In this document: positions 7,636-16,989 of the stretch, piece after piece
How the letters are laid out: every line of letters begins with the position of its first letter
How positions within the stretch are numbered: the first letter of the stretch is position 1
Source of the DNA: an uncultured Muribaculaceae bacterium
Lineage (GTDB): Bacteria > Bacteroidota > Bacteroidia > Bacteroidales > Muribaculaceae
DNA length: 64,000 bases
Reading direction: 5' to 3'
NCBI GenBank assembly: GCA_910578075.1
Contig: CAJTPK010000002.1
Coordinates: 1 to 64,000 of the forward strand
Position numbers and translations under genes: made by a program
The notes under the pieces: model-generated
Seen by the model: the letters and a program-made list of their open reading frames with translations, nothing else
Databases searched by the model: none
Told to the model about the DNA's origin: nothing

Positions 7636-9681
7636 ATGGCAACAGGTAAAATTGGGGTTACCACTGAAAATATTTTCCCCGTAATCAAGAAATTCTTATA
7701 TAGCGACCATGAGATCTTTTTGCGTGAGCTTGTCTCGAACGCGATAGACGCTACGCAGAAGCTGAAAACTCTATCATCTTTCGGTGAATTCAAAGGTGAG
7801 CTCGGAGAGATGAATGTCAAAGTCTCTGTTGACAAGGAAGCAGGAACTCTTACCGTTTCAGACCATGGAATCGGTATGGATGCTGAGGATGTGGATAAAT
7901 ACATCAATCAGATTGCATTTTCCGGAGCTGAGGAGTTTCTCGCCAAATATAAAGATACCGCAAATTCCATCATAGGTCATTTCGGATTGGGTTTCTATTC
8001 CGCCTTCATGGTTTCCAAGAAGGTTGTGATCCGTTCGCTTTCTTATAAGGAGGGAGCGAAAGGCGTTGAATGGAGTTGTGACGGCAGTCCGGAATATGAG
8101 ATGAAGGAGATCGAAAAGGCTGGTCGCGGAACAGACATCATTCTCTATATCGATGATGACAACAAGGAGTTCCTTGAGCAACAGCGCATCGACACGCTGC
8201 TTAAAAAATATTGCCGCTTCCTCCCTGTTCCGGTGATAAGCGGAAAAGAGCAGGAATGGAAAGACGGTAAGTATGTAGATACTGATAAAGACAAGATAAT
8301 CAATGCTACCGAACCGTTGTGGACCCGTAAACCCTCGGAGCTTACCGATGATGATTATCTGAAATTCTATCATGAGCTCCGTCCCGGTGAGGAAGATCCT
8401 ATGTTCTGGATTCATCTGAATGTGGATTATCCGTTCACCTTGACCGGTATCCTGTATTTCCCGAAGATCAAGAATAACATCGATATCCAGCATAACCGCA
8501 TCCAGCTTTATTGCAATCAGGTCTACGTCACCGATCAGGTGGAGGGAGTGGTGCCTGAGTTCATGATGCTCATGCAAGGTGTGATTGACTCACCCGATAT
8601 TCCTCTGAATGTCAGCCGAAGCTATCTTCAGGCTGATCAGCAGGTGAAGAAGATCTCTTCCTATATCTCAAAGAAAGTCGCAGAGAAGCTCGACAAGATG
8701 TTCAAGGACGACAGAAAAGAGTTTGAGAAGAAATGGGATGACATCGAGGTATTCATCAAATACGGAATGCTTACCGATGAGAAATTCTATGAATCCGCCA
8801 AGAAATTCTTCCTTTTGAAGGATGTCAATGGCAATTACTACACATTGGATGAATACCGTAAGCTTGTCGAGGCTACGCAGACAGACAAGGAGGGTATGGT
8901 GATATATCTATATTCGACCGATAAGACAGCCCAGTTCGCATATGTGCAGGGTGCGGAAGAGAAAGGATACAATGTGCTGCTGCTTGACGGCCAGCTCGAC
9001 CAGCATGTGGTAGGTATGTTCGAGAGCAAGCTTGAGAAAACACGTTTTGTGCGTGTCGATTCAGACACCCCGGAACGCCTCATTTCCAAAGAGAATGACA
9101 AGAAAGCGGATCTGACTCCTCTTCAGGCAGACCTTCTGACAGGTATCTTCCGCAGCCAGATGCCGGAGGAAAAAGATGTCAATTTCATAGTGGAATACAG
9201 CGCGTTGTCAGAAAATGATGCGCCTGCGGTGATCACCCAGAACGAGATGATGCGCCGTATGAAAGACATGGCGGCAATGCAGCCCGGAATGAACTTCTAT
9301 GGTCAGATGCCCGATATGTATTCATTGGTTGTCAATACTGAGCAACCGGCTGTAAAGAAAATACTCAAGGGTGCGGAAGACTCCGTTGAGGCGGTAGTTA
9401 AGCCAGTACGCGAGGAGATTGAAGGATTTAATGCCGACATCACCGCATTGCGCAAGAAACTTGAAGAGAAGGATGCCGACAAAGATGCCATCAACAAGCA
9501 GGTATCCGACCTTGAAGCAGAGGTAACCAAGAGTCGTGACAAAGAGTCATCGATAATCAAAGAGTATGCCGCCGGTATACCAGAGGTAAAACAGATTATC
9601 GACCTCGCCCTGCTCCAGAGCGGTCTGCTGAAAGGCGAAGCCCTCTCCGCCTTCATCCGCCGCTCCGTCTCCCTGCTCTGA
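7636..9681 (+). CDS. htpG: Hsp90-type chaperone HtpG
   Basis: A 681-residue cytosolic ATP-dependent chaperone. The GHKL ATPase domain (about 1-215) shows ELVSNAIDATQKL, DHGIGM and GHFGLGFYSAFMV. The middle client-binding domain includes the catalytic-loop segment SRSYLQADQQVKKI. The C-terminal dimerisation region is about 500-681. The length is normal for Bacteroidetes HtpG. A charged helical stretch at about 590-645 near the C-terminus looks like a coiled coil. The gene stands alone between terminators. I could not see a clear promoter in the 137 bases upstream. Confidence 0.97.
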   Translation: MATGKIGVTTENIFPVIKKFLYSDHEIFLRELVSNAIDATQKLKTLSSFGEFKGELGEMNVKVSVDKEAGTLTVSDHGIGMDAEDVDKYINQIAFSGAEEFLAKYKDTANSIIGHFGLGFYSAFMVSKKVVIRSLSYKEGAKGVEWSCDGSPEYEMKEIEKAGRGTDIILYIDDDNKEFLEQQRIDTLLKKYCRFLPVPVISGKEQEWKDGKYVDTDKDKIINATEPLWTRKPSELTDDDYLKFYHELRPGEEDPMFWIHLNVDYPFTLTGILYFPKIKNNIDIQHNRIQLYCNQVYVTDQVEGVVPEFMMLMQGVIDSPDIPLNVSRSYLQADQQVKKISSYISKKVAEKLDKMFKDDRKEFEKKWDDIEVFIKYGMLTDEKFYESAKKFFLLKDVNGNYYTLDEYRKLVEATQTDKEGMVIYLYSTDKTAQFAYVQGAEEKGYNVLLLDGQLDQHVVGMFESKLEKTRFVRVDSDTPERLISKENDKKADLTPLQADLLTGIFRSQMPEEKDVNFIVEYSALSENDAPAVITQNEMMRRMKDMAAMQPGMNFYGQMPDMYSLVVNTEQPAVKKILKGAEDSVEAVVKPVREEIEGFNADITALRKKLEEKDADKDAINKQVSDLEAEVTKSRDKESSIIKEYAAGIPEVKQIIDLALLQSGLLKGEALSAFIRRSVSLL

Positions 9682-9698
9682 TTTCAAACATCCTTTAT

Positions 9699-9736
9699 AA
9701 AAAATAAGCAACCATACGTATGGTTGCTTATTTTTT
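9699..9736. terminator. Bidirectional terminator between convergent genes
   Basis: A 38-bp perfect palindrome centred at 9717.5, with A-tracts on the left and T-tracts on the right, so it serves both htpG (+) and the GH31 gene (-). Confidence 0.9.
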
Positions 9737-9754
9737 TATAGGAGGTTTGTATTA

Positions 9755-12412
9755 TTACAGATGTACGAGTTGTGACTTCAGGCGCTTCTTGAAAGCTGCG
9801 CCTGAATATTCATGGCTATCAATCAATGCCGGCAATGCCAGGTAAGAATCATTAAAATCAGATAGGTATCTATCAATTTCAGAGGGATTCTCTTCGATGA
9901 AGTTGGCGCATTGTGACACTTTGAGATAACCTTCAGGAAGCATTATATAACTTTCTCCGTTGTTGCACTGTTCCTCTTTGAATTCGGGAGTTAATACGCG
10001 ACATCGGTTGAACAATCCTTTCTTGCCATACAGGCGTTTGTCCATGCCGTTGTCATTGCTGAATGACAGCGTAACATCGATATCCTGATTAACAGGAAGC
10101 TTGTCTGTGTAGACCACCGGTTGCAAAGATATGCCATCATAGCTCCATGTTCCCGGTTCCGGGAATCGGGCGTAAGGATAAATTTCACCGTTGACAGTCA
10201 CTTCCGCAGGTGGCATTGTGGCAGGGAAACGAAGTTCATATGCGCGTGATTCAGGTGCGTTGCGATAGGAGCCATTGCGTGCCGAAATTGTTATTATCTG
10301 GGAATTATTTGAATATTTGCGGCTTACTTCGGTAGTTGCAAAACTTGATTTATATTCATCCGAAACGCCGTCATCTTCGTAATGGGTTAGTTTCCCGTCT
10401 GCTCCGGGGACGAAAGTCAATACAAGGGTGTCGCATGCTTCCTGTAGATTCCTGACTTTTACAGGATTCATTGGAATTATAGCACCGGATCGGACAAAGA
10501 ACGGATTCTCGGCTATTGTGAAATTCAAATTATAATCATTGTCACCATTATACATGTTTCCTGATGAATATTCATACCATTCTCCTTCCGGTAACCATAT
10601 GGAACGTTCCGCCAATCCGGTGACGCTGTCTACAGGTGATGCCACAGCCGTGGCGATTATATCATCTCCGAAGAAGAACTGTTCAGGAACGTTATAAGCC
10701 TTGTCGAGTTCCGGATACTCGTAATACATCGGTCTGCACATTGCCACACCGGTATCGTAATTTGCACGGACCGCGTTATAGATATATGGCACCAAAGCGT
10801 AACGAAGCTGAATCGCATCGCGCATGACAAATTGATGGTCGGGAAACGCCCAGGGATAACGGACAATGCGGTTGTCTTTTGTGGAATGAGTTTTGAATAT
10901 AGGGGTGAAGACACCATATTGCAACCATCGTGTGTAAAGTTCGGGGTCAGTACTTTTTACATCTTTGTGGAAAAGATGTCCACCTATGTCGTGTCCCCAG
11001 TATCCGTAATTTACATTGGATGCAGTGGCGGTGAACCAGGGCAGGAATGCGAGTGTTTCCCATGTCGCGTAGGTGTCTCCTGAGAATCCCAGAGGGTATC
11101 GGTGTGAGCCGAGTCCACCCCAACGATGATATATAAACGGACGCTTTGGGGAATTGGAGTTTACTTCAGCAGCTCTATCTTTCGCATGGTTATAGAATGT
11201 ATGATTAAGCCAAAAGGTGTTGCTTAATCCTCGTGTGAATTTGGAATCAAGCCATTGCTGCCAGTCGAGCCACCAGAAATCAACCCCCATATCCTCCATG
11301 GGTGATAGAACCTTATTGAAATATGAGTCTGCCCATTTCTCCTCATCTATCTTGAATGGCACGCTTTTTCCTTTGTCGCTCCATCCGTAATCTCTGGTGA
11401 ATTCATCATAGCAGTCCTCGTATGGTTGTATGCCGGATGCCGGATGAAGATTCAGTGCGGTAAGAAGTTTGTTACGGTTTGTCCATTCCAGAAAGTTTTT
11501 AGGATTCGGAAATAGCTGCTTCTGCCAAGAGTATCCAGTCCATCCAATGCGTTGCCCATATTCATCCTTTGCCGGATTGTTTTTCTTCATCCCGAATGTG
11601 TCATGCCAATCCATGTCGACTATCAGGACATCAATCGGAATATCGTATGAACGCAGTTTCCCCACGATATCCTCAAGTTCGTCGTCGCTGTATTGCCAAT
11701 ATCTGCTCCACCAATATCCGAAAGTATTCCTGGGAGGCATGGCTGCCTCTCCCGCCACCTTCTGATAATCAGCAAGTGCCTTTTTGTAATCATGACCGTA
11801 AGCCATGAAATACCAGTCTATATTGTCTGAAGTAGGACGTTCCTTAACCCATTCTTTCCAATGTGAGGAAACAGGGGTGAATACCGGTTTGCCGCTGTCG
11901 TCAACGAGCACCCATCCGCTTCTTGACAGCAGACCGGTCTCCATCGGTTCGCGTCCGAGTTTGTAGCCGTCAGCCCGGTCCAATGTTCTTGTCGTGCCCA
12001 TAAGATTAAGAGAATCTGTGTCTCCTGGCTTCCATGAAATTTTCTTTCCATTCAGAGGGAATGTTATCTTCAGATTGCCGGCATCGAAGGGCTTGCCGTC
12101 ATTCCTGTAATCGAGAGTGAGTGCCCGAGTGGATATGGTTACCCCTTTTTTCGATACTTTCTTCTTAAAATCTGGCACCTCGAGTTTACGGTTTACAAAT
12201 GTGAGACTTTTTGCGTCTTCCCAACGGGCATCGGGACTCCACTCTATACGCACCATCTGGGGAGTCAGCACGGTGAAACGGGCGTTACCGCAAGTCACGA
12301 CAGCTTTCGGATCCGCCACCGGGTCAGCATTCTTACCCGATGTGGGTAGACCAGTCGCTACCACCATGATTGCCATTAGGACTGATACAATTAATTTCTT
12401 GGTAATGTTCAT
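9755..12412 (-). CDS. Secreted glycoside hydrolase family 31 enzyme
   Basis: An alpha-glycosidase-type enzyme (885 residues from the preferred start). The frame stays open to 12442, but Met at 12412 begins a clean signal peptide (NITKKLIVSVLMAIMVVATG). An N-terminal beta-sandwich is followed by the (beta/alpha)8 barrel. The catalytic nucleophile is Asp in WWLDWQQW (about residue 383) and the acid/base is Asp in FSGDTYATW (about 446). A DUF5110-type beta domain follows, with YEDDGVSDEY. About 170 extra C-terminal residues (after GTWSYDG) have no match I recognise. It is the last gene of sugar locus 1. The family is sure; the exact linkage (alpha-glucose, xylose or galactose) is not. Confidence 0.9.
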   Translation of the reverse strand: MNITKKLIVSVLMAIMVVATGLPTSGKNADPVADPKAVVTCGNARFTVLTPQMVRIEWSPDARWEDAKSLTFVNRKLEVPDFKKKVSKKGVTISTRALTLDYRNDGKPFDAGNLKITFPLNGKKISWKPGDTDSLNLMGTTRTLDRADGYKLGREPMETGLLSRSGWVLVDDSGKPVFTPVSSHWKEWVKERPTSDNIDWYFMAYGHDYKKALADYQKVAGEAAMPPRNTFGYWWSRYWQYSDDELEDIVGKLRSYDIPIDVLIVDMDWHDTFGMKKNNPAKDEYGQRIGWTGYSWQKQLFPNPKNFLEWTNRNKLLTALNLHPASGIQPYEDCYDEFTRDYGWSDKGKSVPFKIDEEKWADSYFNKVLSPMEDMGVDFWWLDWQQWLDSKFTRGLSNTFWLNHTFYNHAKDRAAEVNSNSPKRPFIYHRWGGLGSHRYPLGFSGDTYATWETLAFLPWFTATASNVNYGYWGHDIGGHLFHKDVKSTDPELYTRWLQYGVFTPIFKTHSTKDNRIVRYPWAFPDHQFVMRDAIQLRYALVPYIYNAVRANYDTGVAMCRPMYYEYPELDKAYNVPEQFFFGDDIIATAVASPVDSVTGLAERSIWLPEGEWYEYSSGNMYNGDNDYNLNFTIAENPFFVRSGAIIPMNPVKVRNLQEACDTLVLTFVPGADGKLTHYEDDGVSDEYKSSFATTEVSRKYSNNSQIITISARNGSYRNAPESRAYELRFPATMPPAEVTVNGEIYPYARFPEPGTWSYDGISLQPVVYTDKLPVNQDIDVTLSFSNDNGMDKRLYGKKGLFNRCRVLTPEFKEEQCNNGESYIMLPEGYLKVSQCANFIEENPSEIDRYLSDFNDSYLALPALIDSHEYSGAAFKKRLKSQLVHL

Positions 12413-12451
12413 TATCAGGTTAGGTTTTGATTGTTGATACAAATATATCGT

Positions 12452-15100
12452 TTATGCGTAAATCTTGCAAGGTTTTCCCAGACAAAATATCACATACAAT
12501 CCTGTCCCAAGGGATGAAAGGTCTATCATGAATTTCCGGTCACTGACATGCACTGAATATACCTTGCTGCCAGACATATCGAAAACATCTATTTGCCCGA
12601 GAGGGGTGTTTGCCTTCACAATAAGTCTTCCATCGGGAAGTGGATTGAAAATCACAGCAGAACTGTCAGATACGACGGGAACGTCTATGCCCGAAATCTC
12701 ATTATCGAATTCTATGGCTCCCGGTATCGATTTCTCATTCCTTGATTTACCGCGTTGGTCAGTCTTGGTCTGAGTGCCGGTTGTGCCGTCGCGGTCAATA
12801 TCTGTGGAAAATTCTCTTTCAAGATTGCGATGGAGCACGGTGAGCACAGCCGACTCATAGCTGCCGAATAAGGAGTTGTCGACGGGTACAAACGGAGTGC
12901 ACCCGCTTTCGTTGACAACTGTGGGATGGAACTTGCCATCGCTGGTCTCTCCGCGCATCATGCCGGTAATAAATGTTATCCCATCTTCTTCTGTCTGTGC
13001 AGCCTTTGTTTTTGAATCGATACTGAAATTCACAGTTTGGGCGGTTGTGATAATGTTATATGTTTCTTTGGATAATATTCCCGGATCACTTACGGTTATG
13101 TCTGCAAATGCCTCGGTTCCGTTTGTGGTATTGGCAGCGATGATACTGTTGAGCAATTTGAATTCTCCCCCTTCGACGTTCAGTGCGGAAGCCTTGAAAT
13201 TAGCAGGTGACGCACAGTTTGCATGATTGCCAATTACCGAAACATGCCCTAAATATAATTTCGAATCTTTTACCTTTTTCAGCGGATTGTCAGAGGGCGT
13301 GGTTGTCAACCTTGCATGGATTGCAGTTCCTCCGTAACCTTTTATTACTGCCGGTAGACCTCCTTTGGCATCTATGCGGTTTTCGGCAAAGGTTGTGTTC
13401 ACTATCGTTGTTTTCACGTTAGGCATATCATCGTTTATGAATACCGCTCCCGATCCTTTCGATGAATTCCCTGTGAACGACGAGTTGGTAATCAAGGCCT
13501 CAGCATCCGTGAACCAAATGCGATTTGACTCAGGTGCGCCAAATGTGATATAAAGTGCACTTGCGGATTTGTTGGCTTCATTGTTTTCAAAGGAGCATCT
13601 GTCGATATCCAGACGGTCATAGAATCCGATGGCCATACCTCCGCCATAGTTGGCCGAATTGTTGCGGAATATGCAGCCGGAAGCGGTTATATTATTGCTG
13701 TCGCAATATTTTGGCGATACATAGTCGAAAACGCATACCCCGCCGCCATATTCCTTCGCCACGTTGTTTTCCACAACGAGATTTCTCATCGTGAGGTTTG
13801 ATCCCTTGAAATGTATTGCCCCGTCCATGCGGCTGTCGGGCGATTCATAACCGGAGATGTTCAGATTATCCAGGGTCAGGTCAATGTTTGCATCCGCATA
13901 TACAGGCGGTGTCGAGAGACCTTTGCCGTTGATTGTTGTCACGCCCTCCCTTTTTGTAAAACCGTCGGTGTAGCCACCGATTATTGAGATTGAATATCCG
14001 GGCTTGACGGATTCATTGTATTCACCTTCCGCCACGAGAATGGTATCATCAATGCCGGCGACAGCCAGAGCCTCGGAAATCGTGGGGTAGGGGGAGGTTG
14101 ATGTGCCGTCGCCGTTCGCGGATTTTCCGTCGACATAAATTGTCTTGATTCTCTCTGAATTCAGTTCAGCAACAACAAATACTGGGAAGTGGTCGCTTGA
14201 AGGATATTGGATTCCATTATATGTAAATTCTTCCGTGACTATATGACGTTCGAGAATATTCATACCGCGGTAGAATTGAAAATCAATCTCCTTTCCAGTA
14301 TATGAAAGATTAGATACCGGATTGAATGCGTTATATGTCCAGTCAATATTGCGGTTTGATACAGGTAGGGAATAATTCTTATCAGCCGGAACTGTCAGGG
14401 CCGCATCATGAAAAGCGGCATGATATGCCTTTAAACCTTTCCGGTCACGGTCAATGCGCGATGTATTATAATCTGCCACAACCATTACAGGTAGATTTCC
14501 TGCGATTTCTTTCAATCTTGATGCCACAAGTTGAGATCCGTAAGGACCATCGAGACTCCATCCGTCATTTGTATGGGTACATGCAAATATGAAAATCTCA
14601 TTGCTTGACTTGTCCTTGAGTTTTAGCCATCCGAGAATCCTGGAATGGTTTTCTATGTGCGTATCCCATCCGTTTGAAACCTTGTCGGGTGTGGCACTGA
14701 TAAAGAAACTGCCTTGGTCGATTACGTCATATCGGTCTTTCTTGAATGCTATCGCTACGTATTCCATGCGCTTTGAACCGTCACGGTCCCATGCTATCAA
14801 TTCATAATCCGGCAACCATGCCTTGAGATCATCAAGCTGAGTGCGACCTGTTACCGGATTACGATAGGAGCGCCCCTCTCCTGTTGCTTCCTGTATTCCT
14901 ACCACATCGAAGTCATAGTTTAGGATTACATCCCTGCAAACAGGACCACGTTGTCCCCAATCTTTGCCTTCCGTGTCGGTCGAATTGCCGGGATTTGCAG
15001 TGTAGCGGATATTATATGTCGCCAACCTGTGGGTTGCTGCGTTAGCCGGTAATAACGCGGCTAATGCAAGTAAAAGAAAAATCAGTTTTCTCAGTATCAT
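12452..15100 (-). CDS. DNase I-fold phosphoesterase fused to a parallel beta-helix
   Basis: An 882-residue secreted protein with signal peptide (1-21). Residues about 25-312 form an endonuclease/exonuclease/phosphatase (EEP) domain: ATYNIRY, VVGIQEATG, VVADYNTS and SSDHFPVFV give the metal and catalytic residues Asn, Glu, Asp-x-Asn and Asp-His. Residues about 318-740 are a right-handed beta-helix opened by the DUF1565-like KSANGDGTSTSPYPTISEAL. Residues about 800-882 form a C-terminal beta domain (GQIDVFDMSGSKVYSV, LGTGLYVI) of the T9SS type-A sorting-like class. EEP enzymes cut phosphodiesters and beta-helices usually bind or cleave polysaccharide, so the fusion suggests a phosphorylated or nucleic-acid-containing substrate. 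It lies between the beta-helix gene and GH31 in locus 1. Confidence 0.8.
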   Translation of the reverse strand: MILRKLIFLLLALAALLPANAATHRLATYNIRYTANPGNSTDTEGKDWGQRGPVCRDVILNYDFDVVGIQEATGEGRSYRNPVTGRTQLDDLKAWLPDYELIAWDRDGSKRMEYVAIAFKKDRYDVIDQGSFFISATPDKVSNGWDTHIENHSRILGWLKLKDKSSNEIFIFACTHTNDGWSLDGPYGSQLVASRLKEIAGNLPVMVVADYNTSRIDRDRKGLKAYHAAFHDAALTVPADKNYSLPVSNRNIDWTYNAFNPVSNLSYTGKEIDFQFYRGMNILERHIVTEEFTYNGIQYPSSDHFPVFVVAELNSERIKTIYVDGKSANGDGTSTSPYPTISEALAVAGIDDTILVAEGEYNESVKPGYSISIIGGYTDGFTKREGVTTINGKGLSTPPVYADANIDLTLDNLNISGYESPDSRMDGAIHFKGSNLTMRNLVVENNVAKEYGGGVCVFDYVSPKYCDSNNITASGCIFRNNSANYGGGMAIGFYDRLDIDRCSFENNEANKSASALYITFGAPESNRIWFTDAEALITNSSFTGNSSKGSGAVFINDDMPNVKTTIVNTTFAENRIDAKGGLPAVIKGYGGTAIHARLTTTPSDNPLKKVKDSKLYLGHVSVIGNHANCASPANFKASALNVEGGEFKLLNSIIAANTTNGTEAFADITVSDPGILSKETYNIITTAQTVNFSIDSKTKAAQTEEDGITFITGMMRGETSDGKFHPTVVNESGCTPFVPVDNSLFGSYESAVLTVLHRNLEREFSTDIDRDGTTGTQTKTDQRGKSRNEKSIPGAIEFDNEISGIDVPVVSDSSAVIFNPLPDGRLIVKANTPLGQIDVFDMSGSKVYSVHVSDRKFMIDLSSLGTGLYVIFCLGKPCKIYA

Positions 15101-15132
15101 ATCTTGATTAATCTTGAGTCGTACTATAAAAG

Positions 15133-15163
15133 GAATCGCGGAGGCGGTTTGCCTCCGCGATTC
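15133..15163 (-). terminator. GC-rich hairpin inside sugar locus 1
   Basis: A perfect 13-base stem (15133-15145 with 15151-15163, 5-base loop). On the minus strand it is followed by CTTTTATAG. It lies between the beta-helix gene and the EEP/beta-helix fusion gene, so it may stop part of the transcription and lower expression of the distal genes, or stabilise the 3' end of the proximal mRNA. Confidence 0.7.
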
Positions 15164-15184
15164 TGGCTATCAATATGCTGCGTG

Positions 15185-16948
15185 TCAGCGAATTATTTTT
15201 ACGTATGATTCCTCGGTGCGTATGATATATATACCTGCTGGAGAATCAGTGAGTGAGAACGAGCCTTCAGACGCGTCAAAGCTGAGAACGCGTGTCCCGT
15301 TGATGTCAAATACATCAGCTTGACCCACGACTCCCGATATTGAGAAGATTCCGTTTCCAATAGATTTGACAATCAAGTTCATTTTGTTGACTTCAGCCAA
15401 GTCTTCTATTCCGGTGGGATTCCCTGCTGTGGCATTCGGATCGTATGCTCCGCGATATGTGGTCGCAGCGCGTTTGTTACCGAAGAGATCTTTACTAAGG
15501 TCAACCTCTGCCCATCCGAACCATTTCTTAAAAATTTCAAGTTCTTTGTAACTGTCAAAATTATTGATCGCGTCCTCAAGTGTCACATCACAATAGTTTG
15601 ATTTGGGTAGAATGAAGTAGCGACCATCTTTTGCAGTCGTATTACCCTCGAATACTTGGTTCTGGGCGGGAGCTGACCAATTGTCAGAGCTGAAATCGGT
15701 GAGGAATGATGTCTTATACATTGATCCTGCTTCGCCATTCTGATCTTTCTGGATTGTGGCCACAAGAAAACCACCGACGGTATTGTCACCAGCTGACTGA
15801 ATGAGCGGGACATATTTACCCCAGTTGTTGCTGAATCCCTGTGTGAAGATGGCGATGTCTGCTTTATTTCCTACGGCAACAGTGCCGGCATCATAGTTGG
15901 GAGTTATCGAGGCTCCGTCTGTATTGTCTACGATGATATTGCCTTGAAGGAAATAAGGTGCGTTACCATTTATAGATATGATCTTACCTTTAGATTCTGT
16001 AGCGTGTGAAGTGCTGTAATTAAACATGGTGTTGAATGCAAATGCATACAGACTCGGCTCACCGTTGTCACTGTTGCCGGTACGGATGAAACCTCCGTTC
16101 TGTTTGATTGTCTGTCCTCCTCCGTCTGCGAGGCAGTTAACCATCAGAAGATTGCAGCAACCGTCTTGAAAGCTCATGCCCCCTCCATAGCATGCGGCCT
16201 TACGGGCGTCTTCATTTTCAATGATGTTATTTACCATCACGCAACCTTCAAGGATTATATTGGTTTTGTTGTCTTTGGCACCACGGCCATTGAGCACAGG
16301 TTGAAAACAGTTGTTGGCTCCGTCTGAGCCACCGATGTCCGTACGTATGTTGCGGTTGTTTGTCCATACGCAATGACGGGCATGGAATTTTGAGCCGGAG
16401 GCAGGAACAACGACACCACCTTTTATTGAAGTGTTCCTGTCGAATGTCACGTCTTCGAGAAGAACCCATGAACGGGTACAGTTAAAGGCCGACCCATGGT
16501 ATGAGTCTGATTCATCTTTTACTCCGACACAGCCTGTTATGGTAATACCTTTTATTGTTGTCAGGGGTGCATCCACTCCGTCTTCACCTGAAACTTTAAC
16601 GAGAGCTTCTTCTCCGTTTTTCCCCTCGGCGTCAAAGATGGTTTTATTCACCCAAGGATTATAACCGCTAAGATCTGTGCCCTTCGCAGAGATAGGATAC
16701 CCACCTATGACTGTGATTCCGGAAACCGGGCGAATCTTTGTGCCCGTGTATTTCCCTTCAGTCAAATATACCATATCTCCCGGTTCGAGATTAGCTAAGA
16801 CTTCGTTGATATCAGCTGCGGGGAACGCGTTCTCCCAGCTGCTGCCATCCTGTTCTCCGGTGCCTTCCGGAGAGCAATAATAATCTGTTGCGTTCGCAAA
16901 AGTTGCGGTCATCATGGCGGCTGTGGCCATCAAAGTAATTTTTTTCAT
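15185..16948 (-). CDS. Secreted right-handed beta-helix protein with sorting-like C-terminus
   Basis: A 587-residue protein with signal peptide (1-20, TATFANA cleavage). A DUF1565-like start (YYCSPEGTGEQDGSSWENAF) leads into rungs of a parallel beta-helix (about 30-400: VYLTEGKYTG, ITVIGGYPI, IKGITITGC, GSAFNCTRSWVLLEDVTF). The C-terminal 75 residues (GQADVFDINGTRVLSF, PAGIYIIRTEESYVKIIR) are a T9SS-type-A-like domain. No clear catalytic residues of pectate lyase families can be named from sequence, so it could bind glycan or be a lyase/hydrolase. It lies 41 bases downstream of susD in the same operon. Confidence 0.75.
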   Translation of the reverse strand: MKKITLMATAAMMTATFANATDYYCSPEGTGEQDGSSWENAFPAADINEVLANLEPGDMVYLTEGKYTGTKIRPVSGITVIGGYPISAKGTDLSGYNPWVNKTIFDAEGKNGEEALVKVSGEDGVDAPLTTIKGITITGCVGVKDESDSYHGSAFNCTRSWVLLEDVTFDRNTSIKGGVVVPASGSKFHARHCVWTNNRNIRTDIGGSDGANNCFQPVLNGRGAKDNKTNIILEGCVMVNNIIENEDARKAACYGGGMSFQDGCCNLLMVNCLADGGGQTIKQNGGFIRTGNSDNGEPSLYAFAFNTMFNYSTSHATESKGKIISINGNAPYFLQGNIIVDNTDGASITPNYDAGTVAVGNKADIAIFTQGFSNNWGKYVPLIQSAGDNTVGGFLVATIQKDQNGEAGSMYKTSFLTDFSSDNWSAPAQNQVFEGNTTAKDGRYFILPKSNYCDVTLEDAINNFDSYKELEIFKKWFGWAEVDLSKDLFGNKRAATTYRGAYDPNATAGNPTGIEDLAEVNKMNLIVKSIGNGIFSISGVVGQADVFDINGTRVLSFDASEGSFSLTDSPAGIYIIRTEESYVKIIR

Positions 16949-16989
16949 AATGTCAATATCAGATGTTAAGTGAATAATTAAGAAGTTGT

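Noticed and set aside
7858..8577. Minus-strand open frame of 239 codons
   Set aside because: It lies wholly inside htpG on the other strand, with no signal, motif or promoter. It is a shadow of a well-conserved gene.
12452..16948. Proof of a functional type IX secretion system from the C-terminal sorting-like domains
   Set aside because: The C-terminal domains look T9SS-like, but no T9SS component is in the window and such domains also occur in species where export by T9SS is unproven.
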